Source: Papilionanthe hookeriana x Papilionanthe teres
Taxonomy: Eukaryota; Streptophyta; Magnoliopsida; Asparagales; Orchidaceae
NCBI GenBank assembly: GCA_022702705.1
Contig: CM040427.1
Coordinates: 73,771,283 to 73,835,282 of the forward strand
DNA length: 64,000 nucleotides
Direction of reading: 5' to 3'
This document shows, in pieces, positions 1 through 9,373 of this stretch (positions are counted from its first letter, which is position 1; the number at the start of each line of letters is the position of its first letter). The position numbers and the translations under genes were made by a program. The notes under the pieces were generated by a model, which saw nothing but the letters and a program-made list of their open reading frames with translations, did not search any database and was not told where the DNA came from.

Positions 1-53
1 ATCCTAAGTACTAAACAGAGAAGCAAAAGACCTCACCAAAATTGAGGTCAACA
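1..53 (-). mobile_element. 5' tip of an Ogre-type LTR (minus strand) at the window edge
   Basis: Read on the minus strand, this begins TGTTGACCTCA and continues into sequence closely similar to the start of the Ogre 3' LTR at 38908-38960, including the GACCTC...GAGGTC inverted repeat and AGTACTTAGGAT. A third relative ends at 54176, also on the minus strand. Homology to the Athila LTR stops sharply at 53/54. A minus-strand Ogre therefore probably sits to the left of the window, inserted into the Athila-1 5' LTR. Confidence 0.7.
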
Positions 54-646
54 CGGTCCTATTGTTTGGGAGCTGAAGTGTAGATGTTAGCCCTCAGGCA
101 AGGGGAACGTGAGAGCTCTGAAGTGGCAGCCAGTATCCTCCCGACCTAGCCACAAATTCAGTAACCAAACATAGGATTAGTCAATGTTATTTGCACCTGG
201 ACCAAAGGGTAAAGAATAGGAATGCTCCTATTTGGCACAATATAATTCTAAACTCATTTAATTATTTATTCACCTAATCCTCTTAACAAGGAGAAAGATA
301 CTTTTATAAATTGACTTATATAATCTGTCTTTTAAGTATTAGTTTTCAGTTTAAGCGTTCTTCAATTTTCGTATATTATACTAAAATAGATTAGTAATCT
401 GTTGTTACTAAAAATTAGTCTTTAAATCTCTAACTTCCCTGTGGGATCGATATCTAGGACTCCAATAGAGCACTTTATTACTTGAGCGATACGTATACTT
501 GCGTTGATTAAAGGGGAGGGAGTACAATTGCTATTTTACTTTGAAAAACATTTACAACTTATTAAGCTTAACAATTATATACATCCTTCTAATTATTACC
601 CTACTCTCCCCCGAGGTTGAATTCTTATATTTGCGATCGGAGGTCA
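54..646 (+). repeat. Athila-1 5' LTR, distal part only
   Basis: It matches 11697-12289 nearly base for base from CGGTCCTATTGTTTGGGAGC to the terminal GAGGTCA. The start of the LTR (TGACC...) is absent, replaced by unrelated sequence at 1-53. The visible part corresponds to the R/U5 side, and the palindromes and TATA box seen in the 3' copy are not present. Confidence 0.9.
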
Positions 647-652
647 AGTTTT

Positions 653-670
653 TAGCACCGTTGCCGGGGA
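653..670 (+). promoter_or_regulatory. Primer binding site of Athila-1
   Basis: TAGCACCGTTGCCGGGGA lies a few bases after the LTR end. It differs at two bases from TGGCGCCGTTGCCGGGGA, the tRNA-Asp-type site known from Athila/Calypso elements. It would prime minus-strand DNA synthesis. Confidence 0.85.
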
Positions 671-761
671 AGTAAAGTAATTATTCAATTAAAAATATAT
701 ATAAATATATAATTGTAATTACTAGAGTAACGGACTATTTTATTATTATTGTTAGTTGTGT

Positions 762-2180
762 ATGCGTAAATTTGGAACCGAAAGTTTAATACCTTACAAT
801 TCAGAATTAGAGCGCACTATTAAAAGAATTAGAAAAGAGAAATCATAAAACTAAATCAAATGGCAAATAATCCAGAAATTGAAAATATGAACCAATCAAG
901 ACCTTTGAAAGATTACGCTAACCCTACATTAGATGAAATTCACTTAACTATTCAAAACCCTGATGTAGCGGCTAACTCATTTGAGCTTAAACCTGCAATT
1001 ATCCAAATGGTACAGAATAATCAATTTAGTGGTTCACCCAATGAAGATCCTAATTTACATCTTGCGAGTTTTTTAGAGTTATGTGCTACTTTTAGATATG
1101 ACGGAGTATCTAATGACGCCATTAGACTTAGGCCATTTCCTTTTTCTTTAAGGGATAAGGCTAAGATGTGGTTAAATTCATTAGCACCTGGATCAATTAA
1201 AACTTGGGGAGAATTATCACAAAAATTTCTATACAAATATTTTCCTCCCTCAAAAACTGCAAAACTTAGAAATGATATAACTTCTTTTAGTCAGTTTGAC
1301 GAAGAATCAATATATGAAGCTTGGGAGAGATTTAAAAATCTTCTTAGGAAATGCCCACACCATGCATTACCAGATTGGTTAATTATACAAACTTTTTATA
1401 ATGGTTTACTAGGATCTCTTAGATCGATCATTGATACTGCTGCTGGAGGTTCATTAATGTCAAAACCTTTTGATGAAGCTTATTCATTAATTGAAGAAAT
1501 GACTACTAATAATTTTCAATGGCCTTCTGAAAGGTTAAATCCTAAAAAAATAGCCAGTATACATGATTTTGATGCAATATCTATGTTAGCTTCTCAAATT
1601 GCTGCTATATCTAATAAATTAGATCATTTTGGAATGAATTATTCTCCTAATATAACAGAAGAAAATTTAACTGGACAACTTATCGATGCTCAATCTTCAT
1701 ATGAAACTATAAATGCTGTTAACAATAGACCCAATAATCCTTATGCAAATTATTATAACCCTGGGTGGAAAAATTATCCAAATTTTAATTGGAATAACAA
1801 TTCTGCTAATCAGCAATGGATGAACAATTCAGTAAACCCAGTAGGAAATCCTTCTAACCAAGAAAATTCTAATTTTAAACCTTCTTATCCACCTGGATTT
1901 AATAATAACTCTCAATATAAAGATAAGAAGTTATCTATGGAAGAATTAATATTAAATATGGGTCAACATTTACAGAATCAAGGTAGTCAGTTACAAATTC
2001 AAGGAAACCATTACAAACTCAAGGAACAGCAATTAAAAATATTGAAATTCAACTTGGACATATCGCTACTGCACTTAATAATAGAATCCCTGGAACTTTT
2101 CCGAGTAATGTGGAAATAAATCCTAAAGATCAAGGAAAAGAACAAATTAAAGCGATACAGTTACGAAGTAGAAAAGAATT
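762..2180 (+). pseudogene. gag: Athila-1 gag (broken)
   Basis: Encodes the capsid/nucleocapsid precursor that packages element RNA. The main open stretch is 860-2119 (419 codons). Its core contains NEDPNLHLASFLELC, then a region around WLNSLAPGSIKTW, typical of the retrotransposon gag domain, and an Asn-rich tail with NPYANYYNPGW. The true start is probably ATG 762 (MRKFG...), because Athila-2 reads through the equivalent LIPYxSELERTIKRIRK segment into gag. Here that leader ends at TAA 846-848 in another frame. The end of the 860 frame is spurious: from about 2030 the conserved ATALNNR...LRS block continues in a different frame, and a second shift near 2180 leads into protease. There is no clear zinc knuckle. 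Confidence 0.88.
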
Positions 2181-2222
2181 AGAAATAAGAATACGAAGGA
2201 AACAGAAAGTCAGAATGAGGAG

Positions 2223-3152
2223 GTGGAGATCGAAAAAGAAAAGGATCAGAAAGATCAAAATCTAGAAGATTCATTGATACCTATGAAAATTTCTGTAGAA
2301 AAACCACCACAACCATTTCCTCAACGACTAAGGCAACATAAAAAAGATAAGCAATTTTCTAAATTTCTTGAGATTTTGAAGAAATTAACGGTAAACATTC
2401 CTTTTGTAGAAGCATTGGAACAAATGCCCAATTATGTGAAATTTATGAAGGATAATTTAAATAAAAAAAGAAAATTCACAGATAATGAAATAGTTGCAGT
2501 TAACGAAGAGTGTAGTGCAATTATTCAGAAAAAGCTTCCTGAAAAATTAAAAGATCATGGTAGTTTCACTATACCTTGCGCTATTGGAGAAAAATTTTTT
2601 AGAAAAGCATTATGTGATTTAGGAGCCAGCATAAATCTAATGCCTCTATCAATCTTTAAAAGATTAGGATTACGAGAAGTCTCACCTACTTCAGTAACTC
2701 TTCAATTAGCTGATTGTTATGTTACTTATCCTAAGGGAGTTATTGAATATGTGTTAGTAAAAGTGGATAAATTTATCTTCCCAGTAGACTTTATTGTTTT
2801 AGATATGGAGGAAGATAAAGATATACCAATAATATTAGGAAGACTCTTCTTAGCTACTGGAAAAGCTATGATTGATGTTCAAAAAGGAGAATTAACTATG
2901 AGAGTAAACGATCAAAAAGTTACCTTCAACATTGCAAAATCAATGAAATATCCTGCTATAGAAAAAGAAGATGAATGTTTTCGAATGGAAATTATTGAAC
3001 ATCTACAAAATGAACATTTTAAAGAATACTTTGAAGAAAAACTCGAAATAGAAGATACTGACTTAATTGAAGAAATAAACAATGAAGAATTAGAATATAT
3101 ACAAGAAAGATTTGAATTGTTGGATAATACAGAAAATGCGAAAATAATATAG
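2223..3152 (+). CDS. pro: Athila-1 protease domain (pol N-terminus)
   Basis: This is the 309-codon aspartic-protease part of the gag-pol polyprotein, which cleaves the polyprotein inside the virus-like particle. The retropepsin motif is CDLGASINLMPLS near residues 136-148; DLG replaces the usual DTG/DSG and is normal for Athila-type elements. The flap and second half follow, with IPIILGRLFLATG near residues 203-215. The Glu-rich tail leads towards RT, which lies in another frame from about 3170, so a shift separates them. The nominal start is simply the first methionine of an open frame: upstream the polyprotein should run in from gag. Confidence 0.85.
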   Translation: MEIEKEKDQKDQNLEDSLIPMKISVEKPPQPFPQRLRQHKKDKQFSKFLEILKKLTVNIPFVEALEQMPNYVKFMKDNLNKKRKFTDNEIVAVNEECSAIIQKKLPEKLKDHGSFTIPCAIGEKFFRKALCDLGASINLMPLSIFKRLGLREVSPTSVTLQLADCYVTYPKGVIEYVLVKVDKFIFPVDFIVLDMEEDKDIPIILGRLFLATGKAMIDVQKGELTMRVNDQKVTFNIAKSMKYPAIEKEDECFRMEIIEHLQNEHFKEYFEEKLEIEDTDLIEEINNEELEYIQERFELLDNTENAKII

Positions 3153-3205
3153 TTACATCAATTATTAAACATCCTGAACTTGAATTAAAAATCTTACCTA
3201 CCCAT

Positions 3206-4006
3206 TTGAAGTATGATTATTTAGGTAACTCTTCAACTTTACCAGTTATTATATCAACAGAATTAAATGAATCACAAGAGCAAAAACTTTTGGACACATT
3301 AAAAAAATATAAGAATACTTTTGGCTGGACTTTAGCAGATATTAAAGGAATTAGTCCTTCAATCTGTATGCACAGAATTATTTTATATACCGAACACAAA
3401 CCAAGAGTTGATCCCCAAAGGAGATTAAACCTTATTATGAAAGAGATAGTCAAGAAAGAAATATTAAACTGGTTAGATAATGGTATTATATATCCTATTT
3501 CTGACAGTGCTTTGGTAAGCCCAATTCACTGTGTTCCTAAGAAAGGATGGGTGACTGTTAAAGCTCATGAAAATAATGATTTAATACCTATAAAACAAAT
3601 TACTGGATGGCGTATATGTATTGACTATAGAAAATTAAATGCAACCACCAGGAAAGATCACTTCCCTTTACCATTTCTAGATCAAATGTTGGATAGACTA
3701 GCCGGACATAAATATTTTTATTTTTTAGATGGATATACCGGTTATCATCAAACTCTTATTGCTCCTGAGGATCAAGAAAAAACTACATTTACCAGTCCTT
3801 ATGGAACATTCGCTTTTCGAAGAATGCCTTTTGGATTATGTAATGCACCTGCAACATTCCAGAGATGTATGATGTCTATATTTAGCAAATTAATTGATGA
3901 TGGAATGGAAGTATTTATGGATGATTTCTCTGTATTTGGAACATCATTTGACGTATGCTTGAGTCATCTAGAAAAAGTCTTAAAATATGCGAGAAAACTA
4001 ACTTAG
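3206..4006 (+). pseudogene. RT: Athila-1 reverse transcriptase, fingers and palm
   Basis: Copies element RNA into cDNA. Visible RT blocks are CIDYRKLNATTRKDHFPLPF (near residue 139), FLDGYTGYHQ (catalytic Asp of motif A), TSPYGTFAFRRMPFGLCNAP (motif B region) and FMDDFSVFG (the catalytic YxDD box with Phe-Met, usual for Athila). The frame is lost after LSHLEKVLKYA and is continued by the overlapping frame from 3955. The key aspartates are intact, so inactivity comes from the frame breaks. Confidence 0.9.
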
Positions 4007-4740
4007 TTCTAAATTGGGAGAAATGTCAATTTATAGTTGCAGGAGGAATTGTATTAGGGCATAAAATTTCGGAAAATGGCATGAAAGTAGATCCTGCAAA
4101 AATTCAAGTTATAGCTAAATTACCACCTCCTACTACAGTGAGAGGGGTAAGAAGTTTTCTTGGATATGCCGGTTTTTACAGACGCTACATAAAAGATTTT
4201 TCCAAAATTATTAAACCTCTGTGCCAACTTTTAGAAAAGGACAAGAAATTTGAATTCACAACAGAATGCTTAAATGCTTTTGAATTAATAAAAGATAAAT
4301 TAATCACAGCACTTATAATAGTTTCCCCTGATTGGGAGAAACCATTTGAACTTATGTGTGATGTTAGTGATTATGCTATGTAGAGCTGTTCTTGGACAAA
4401 GATATGATAAAATTTTTAAAGTCATATACTATGCTAAGTAAAACTCTCAATAATGCTCGAAATCAACTACACGATTACTGAAAGAGAATTATGAGCAATT
4501 GTTTATGCTTTTGATAAATTTAGATCTTACCTAATTGGAACTAAATGTAATGTGCATACTGATCACTCTGCTATTAAATATTTAATGCAAAAGAAGGATA
4601 CCAAACCAAGATTAATCATATGGATATTATTAATGCAAGGATTTGATTTTGAAATCATTAATAAAAAGAGAACTGATAATCAAATTGTAGATCATTTATC
4701 AAGACTCGAATATAATGAATTATCTGACATTGATAATGAA
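3955..4740 (+). pseudogene. RH: Athila-1 RT connection and RNase H (broken)
   Basis: 3955-4383 carries the RT thumb/connection, with NWEKCQF, GHKISENGMKVDPAKI and RSFLGYAGFYRRYIKDFS, and opens RNase H at FELMCDVSDYA. The next 170 bases contain a premature TAG, further stops and frame changes, though pieces such as AVLGQRYDKIF and DKFRSYLIGTK can still be read. From 4552 the frame is open again with HTDHSAIKYL and RTDNQIVDHLSRLE, the end of the RNase H region. RNase H would degrade RNA in RNA-DNA hybrids; this copy cannot make an intact one. Confidence 0.85.
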
Positions 4741-4749
4741 ATTACAGAC

Positions 4750-6082
4750 CATTTTCCTGATGAACAACTTTATAATATAAATGAATGGAAAATGCCTTGG
4801 TATGCTGATATAGTAAATTATATTGTAAGTGATATTTTACCACCCATGCTAACTTTACAACAACAGAAAAAATTCATTCATGATGCTAAAACTTATATTT
4901 GGGATGAGCCAAATTTATATAAGCAATGTAAGGATTTAATAATTAGAAGATGTGTACCTTATGAAGAAACTGAACAAATCATTCAAAAATGTCACGATTC
5001 TGAATTTGGAGGACATTTTGGAACAGATAAAACTGCTTACAAAATTTTGCAATCTGGATTTTATTGGCCTACTCTTTTTAGAGATGTTTATAGATATATC
5101 AAAACTTTCGATAAATGACAACGAGTAGGTAATATATCTAGAAGAAATGAAATGCCTCTAAATTTTATATTAGAAGTTGAAATTGTTTATGTTTAGGGAT
5201 TAGATTTTATGGGACCATTTATACCTTCATTTGGAAACTCATATATATTAGTTGTTGTTGATTATGTTTCTAAATGGATTGAAGCACAAGCCTTACCTCG
5301 ATGTGATGCTAAGAGTTTCAAAATTTTTGATGAAAAATATTTTTACAAGATACGGAATGCCGAGAGTGATTATCACTAACGGAGGATCCCATTTTAGGAA
5401 CAAATATATTCACAAATTAGTAGAAAAATTCAACATTATTCATAAAATTTCAACTGCTTATCATCCACAAACCAGTGGATTAGCTGAAGTTTCTAATCGA
5501 GAAATTAAACAAATTTTAGAAAAAATTGTAAACCCTAATCGATTAGATTGGTCTACAAGACTAGATACTGCATTATGGGCATACAGGACTGCTTATAAAA
5601 CTCCGATTGGAATGACTCCTTACAGACTTATATATGGAAAAACTTGTCACTTACCAGTTGAATTAGAGCACAAAGCGTATTGGGCGATTAAATAATTTAA
5701 TTATAATTTAAGAGAAGCTGGTGAGAAGAGATTATTACAGATAAATGAATTAGAAGAATTAAGAAATGAATCTTACAATAACGATAGAATCTATAAAGAG
5801 AAAATGAAATTATGGCATGATCGAAAGATTAAACAGAAAAATTTTGAGCCAGGACTAGAAGTTTTGCTCTATAATACAAGATTAAAACTATTTCCTGGAA
5901 AATTGAAATCTCGATGGTTAGGACCTTTCACTATAACTCAAATATTTACCTACGGAACTATAGAAATTGAAGATCCAAAGACTGGACACAAATTTAAAGT
6001 GAATGGACATAGATTAAAACCATATTTTAAAGGAAGAAGACCAATTTTTAAAGAGGTTTTAATGTTCAATCAACCTGATTAA
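4750..6082 (+). pseudogene. INT: Athila-1 integrase (broken, catalytic Asp changed)
   Basis: Would insert the cDNA into the host chromosome. The zinc-binding half is at 4930-5118 (CHDSEFGGHFGTDKTAYKIL), and its last cysteine pair is damaged: FDK-stop-QR stands where CxxCQR is expected. A stop also lies just before GLDFMGPF (first catalytic Asp). After a frame change, 5252-5695 shows VIITNGGSHF, where the second catalytic residue is Asn instead of the usual SDGGSHF Asp, then GLAEVSNREIKQIL with the catalytic Glu. A stop at 5693-5695 and an open stretch at 5804-6082 (FPGKLKSRWLGPF, NGHRLKPY) complete the C-terminal region. With several stops and a lost Asp, it is inactive. Confidence 0.88.
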
Positions 6083-6302
6083 CAACCAGAATAGGTCGGG
6101 CTGACGACGTTAAACCAAGCGCTTTATGGGAGGCAGCCCCTAGTATTCTTAAATTATAGTTTATTTACTTGGTTTATTGATAATTATAGTATAAATGAAT
6201 CTACTACTCATATTTGTTTTTATAATCATCACAATATTAAGATTAACAAAAGAAATTAAAAATTTTTTGGAACAAAAGCGAAAATGGGCAATTTTGCCTT
6301 AG
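6083..6302 (+). other. Spacer after integrase with conserved Athila block
   Basis: No ORF. At about 6106-6140, GACGTTAAACCAAGCGCTTT and then ATGGGAGGCAGCCC resembles the block found just after integrase in Athila-type elements, with AAGCGCTT...GGGAGGCAACCC as its usual core. Its function is unknown to me. AT-rich sequence follows up to the palindromes. Confidence 0.6.
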
Positions 6303-6413
6303 CCCGCCGACGGCGAGATCGACGCCGCCGACGGCGAGATTTGCGTGCCTTTATTCAGTTTAAAATTATAACTATCTCGCCGACGGCGAGATCATTACCG
6401 TCGACGACGAGAC
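6303..6413 (+). promoter_or_regulatory. Internal palindrome cluster 1 (two 21-bp-spaced pairs)
   Basis: Four copies of the CTCGCCGACGGCGAG-type palindrome have centres near 6309, 6330, 6382 and 6403. Within each pair the centres are exactly 21 bp apart. The last copy is degenerate (CCGTCGACGACGAG). The same paired arrangement occurs in the LTR upstream of TATA. Here it lies upstream of the first extra gene. Confidence 0.7.
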
Positions 6414-6476
6414 TGGTACAAGAGCAGTTTTAGGGAGTTATCTTGGCGGTTTCGGGTGATTCTAAGTATTTTTTTC

Positions 6477-6484
6477 TATATAAG
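6477..6484 (+). promoter_or_regulatory. Candidate internal TATA box for the first extra gene
   Basis: TATATAAG lies 79 bp before ATG 6556 and about 74 bp after the last palindrome. LTR copies show TATA about 90 bp after their last palindrome. The spacing fits a subgenomic promoter, but there is no transcript evidence. Confidence 0.5.
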
Positions 6485-6555
6485 ACGTCTAGAACTCAAA
6501 TTTTTCACATTCTACTTCCTAGAAACGACTAGAAACTCCACCAAAACAAGAAATT

Positions 6556-7712
6556 ATGGCATCCAATCCACTTGAAATCACGAAATCCCAAGTGTTTAAT
6601 AGGAGAAAGTTCGTCAGTTATGAAGCACAGCGGATATTCAACAAGGTTATGATGAAAAAGCGATTGATTAAAGAAAGAGGATTCGTTAATAGAGGAGCGG
6701 AGAATTTGACAACATCTATTGAAGAGATGATTATTCGACGACGTTGGGAGGTATTATGCTATACAACTTCTGCGGTAGTTATCCTTGTAGTCAAAGAATT
6801 TTATTCCAATCTTCATGGAATCAACAACGAAAGTGTATTTGTACGAGGCAGATGGGTAACTTTCACTCTATCAAGAATTAATGAGTTGTATTCAATTGAG
6901 AATACACCTGTTTGCCACTATTCAAATTTCATCCCTACAAGATACAATATGAATGAGATTTACCGATATTTGACTGATGAACCAGAAGATTGAGAAATGC
7001 GAGAAGACGGGTACGTTAGTTTTTCTGCATCACTTCTTAACCCCGTCTCTAAGCACTGGCACTTCTTTATTTCCTCAAAATTATTACCCACTGTGAGGGT
7101 AAATAAAGTCTCTAAGGAATGCGCGATTTTGAATTATTGTATTCAAACTGGATTACCCATCGAAGTTGGAACTATTATTGTGAAGTCTGCCTTAGGCCTG
7201 ATTATACATGGATCTATTCACGGGCTCGGACATCCTTCAAAAATTTTCGCATTATGTTGTCAATACCAAGTTTCTTACGAAGCTTGGAAAAAGGTACTAT
7301 TGATTGGAAACCATTATATCCGACTGATATGTTTCCTACTTTGGATAACGATAATGAGACAACCATTATTACGGATCAAGAATCTCAAAACAATTCTTCA
7401 ATCAGGCCCTTGACTGATAGAACTAACATGATCTTATGGAAACTTAAAGGATTGGAGAATGAAATACAAAATGTGATGACTTCCATTGACAATATCTCCG
7501 ATTTATTCGATCATATCGATCGGAGATTGAAAGAGCACTTTGATCATTCAGGACATCTGGAGGCTAGCTTTATACGAATTTTCAGAAGGAAGGGATGGAT
7601 TGAAGAAGATTCTACCGAAGAATTCTCTTTCAGGCCTTTCTATAATCTATTCGTGCATTTACGTTCTATTAGAAATATCAGAGAAGAATTAAGTTCAGAT
7701 CTTGATGAGTAG
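6556..7712 (+). pseudogene. Extra gene A: 'putative plant transposon protein' family, env position
   Basis: An extra ORF downstream of pol. ATG 6556 opens a frame with RRRWEVLCYTT, VVKEFYSNL and VRGRWVTFTLSRINELY, then after a single in-frame TGA at 6991-6993 (probably a lost Trp) continues with SKHWHFFISSKLLPT and ILNYCIQTGLPIEVGTII. This pattern resembles the family I know as Transposase_32/putative plant transposon protein, often seen in retrotransposons; its role is unknown. Near 7290 the frame changes, and the C-terminal part to 7712 is Asp/Asn-rich with a likely coiled coil (LKGLENEIQNVMTSIDNI). It is paralogous to gene B at 8537. I see no signal peptide or membrane segment, so nothing supports an envelope protein. 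Confidence 0.7.
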
Positions 7713-8090
7713 AAGATATTCATTCATACTTATTTGTGTGTGATTGCTTGAATTTAGTTTTTATTTGCACTTTTTATAGTTAATCTCAGTCTAGATATGA
7801 TTATGTGTTATTTGTTTAGTCTCAGCGTTTTGAGTATTGTAGTGTGGATTGCGACGCTGAATTGTGTGTGTGTTAAGATTTTTCAAAGCAATTTGTTAGT
7901 AATGTAAAGTGTGTAATTTGTAATCACTTGGATTTCATATATATAAAGTTGTAATGTTTGTGTTGTGTAAATTTATGTGTTAAAATAATATATAATCATG
8001 ATAAAGTATATTTTAGAGTGACCAGACATAAAACAAGGCTTAAAATGAATTGAAGTATTATAAATCTTAAAAATTTTAAAAATTCGAAAA
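7713..8090 (+). other. AT-rich spacer between extra genes A and B
   Basis: No ORF. T/G-rich sequence with repeated GTGTG runs near 7860-7980 looks like a 3' untranslated region of gene A. I see no clear polyadenylation signal that I would defend. Confidence 0.5.
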
Positions 8091-8181
8091 CCTCGCCGAC
8101 AGCGAGATCGATCCCACCGACGGCGAGATTTTCCAGAAACTTTAGGCCTATTTAATTAATTAGCTCGCCGACTGCGAGATT
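8091..8181 (+). promoter_or_regulatory. Internal palindrome cluster 2
   Basis: Three copies: a pair with centres near 8098 and 8119 (21 bp apart) and a single CTCGCCGACTGCGAG near 8170. TATATTTT at 8193 and GACGTGTC at 8201 follow. The cluster again lies directly upstream of an extra gene. Confidence 0.65.
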
Positions 8182-8536
8182 CCGTAAAACACTATATTTT
8201 GACGTGTCAACCGTCACTATTCATCATCCCCTTCCTCAAAACTTCGAAAAACCGACCTAGGGCTTGATAGATCGCGGATTTGGAGCAGTTTCAACACATT
8301 TTGACACCGAATTTCGTCTTCCCTTGGTAAGAGCTTCCCTCCTATGTAAAAATTTTTTATTTTCACCATGAATTTCTCCCACATTAAGGAATTTTGGAAA
8401 AATTGAAAATGTGGAGAAAAGATTTGGAAGAAGTTCATGGAACTTGATTTAGAGTGATTTTAGTCATCTTTGGAAGTCATTTTAGTAATATTTTGGAGAT
8501 TAGTTAAGATTTTTGTAAATTTGATAGATCGAAAAA
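8182..8536 (+). other. Leader of extra gene B, possibly with an intron
   Basis: No convincing ORF on the plus strand. TTGGTAAGAG near 8325 is a good 5' splice-site match, and TTGATAG just before the ATG at 8537 could serve as an acceptor, which would give a 5'-UTR intron of about 200 bp. This is inference only. Confidence 0.35.
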
Positions 8537-9373
8537 ATGGCTCCGCGACAAAAGAGCCAAATGGATTATGATGAGACACGATTTTTAAGTGCTCGAGCGC
8601 AGTCAAGATACTTCCACAATATCCAAGCAAGGAAGTGCATTCAAGATCTAGTATTTAAGATCGAGTATGCAATATCTAAAGCTTGGCACTATTTTATTTG
8701 TTCTACCTTGTCACCCACCTATCACCATAGTGAAGTAACAAGAGATAGAGCAGTTCTGAATTTCTGTATTCAGAACCAAAGAAGTATTAATGTGGGAAAT
8801 ATTATTTACAAGAATGTATTAGCCACTGCAAGAAGTGAGAGTGGAGGAGGACTAGGGCATCCTGGTCTAATTTATGCACTCTGCCAATTATCTGGGGTAG
8901 AGGCAAGAGATGATGAGGAATGGGTGGAGCCTATGAAACCCATTACCCAGGGTAATATAAAGACTTATGAATCCCACGAAGGATGGAGATCTGGAACTAG
9001 GAGTTACGTACCTTCAACTAGTAGGGATATTCCCTCTACCAGTTATGATCCTCCTACTTATAGTTCTCCTACCCTTCATGATTTGATGAATGAAATGACC
9101 CTGCAGCGGAAGAGTTTTGAAAAGATTGAGGAAAAATTGGAGTATATTGATCAGAGAATTGGAGGATTAGAGCGAAGGCATGATTATGACAGTGAGTATC
9201 TCCAGAGACATTCGGAGTTTGAGATAGCTTATTATGATGCTGAGAATCGTTACAGGAGAGGAGAGCTTGATGTTATATTTCCTGAGTGCCCCCGCTACAG
9301 TCATTACCAGCCTACTCCACCCGCTGATCAAGGAAACAACGATATAGTTTGGGACTTTGATGCGGAAGATTAG
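8537..9373 (+). CDS. Extra gene B: paralogue of gene A with N-terminal deletion
   Basis: An intact 278-codon frame. KAWHYFICSTLSPTYHHSEV, LNFCIQNQRSINVGNIIYKN and GGLGHPGLIYALC correspond to KHWHFFISSKLLPT, LNYCIQTGLPIEVGTII and HGLGHPSKIFALC of gene A, so the two are paralogues. The VKEFYSNL...VRG half present in gene A, and in the Athila-2 copy at 46309, is missing here between residues ~50 and 51, so this copy is internally deleted by roughly 100 residues. The C-terminal half has a Ser/Thr/Pro/Tyr-rich linker, then a likely coiled coil (FEKIEEKLEYIDQRIGGLER), and ends with WDFDAED. Biochemical role unknown. Confidence 0.7.
   Translation: MAPRQKSQMDYDETRFLSARAQSRYFHNIQARKCIQDLVFKIEYAISKAWHYFICSTLSPTYHHSEVTRDRAVLNFCIQNQRSINVGNIIYKNVLATARSESGGGLGHPGLIYALCQLSGVEARDDEEWVEPMKPITQGNIKTYESHEGWRSGTRSYVPSTSRDIPSTSYDPPTYSSPTLHDLMNEMTLQRKSFEKIEEKLEYIDQRIGGLERRHDYDSEYLQRHSEFEIAYYDAENRYRRGELDVIFPECPRYSHYQPTPPADQGNNDIVWDFDAED

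Noticed and set aside
6556..9373. Extra Athila genes as retroviral envelope genes
   Set aside because: They stand in the env position, but I see no signal peptide, transmembrane anchor or fusion segment. They resemble a plant transposon protein family instead.
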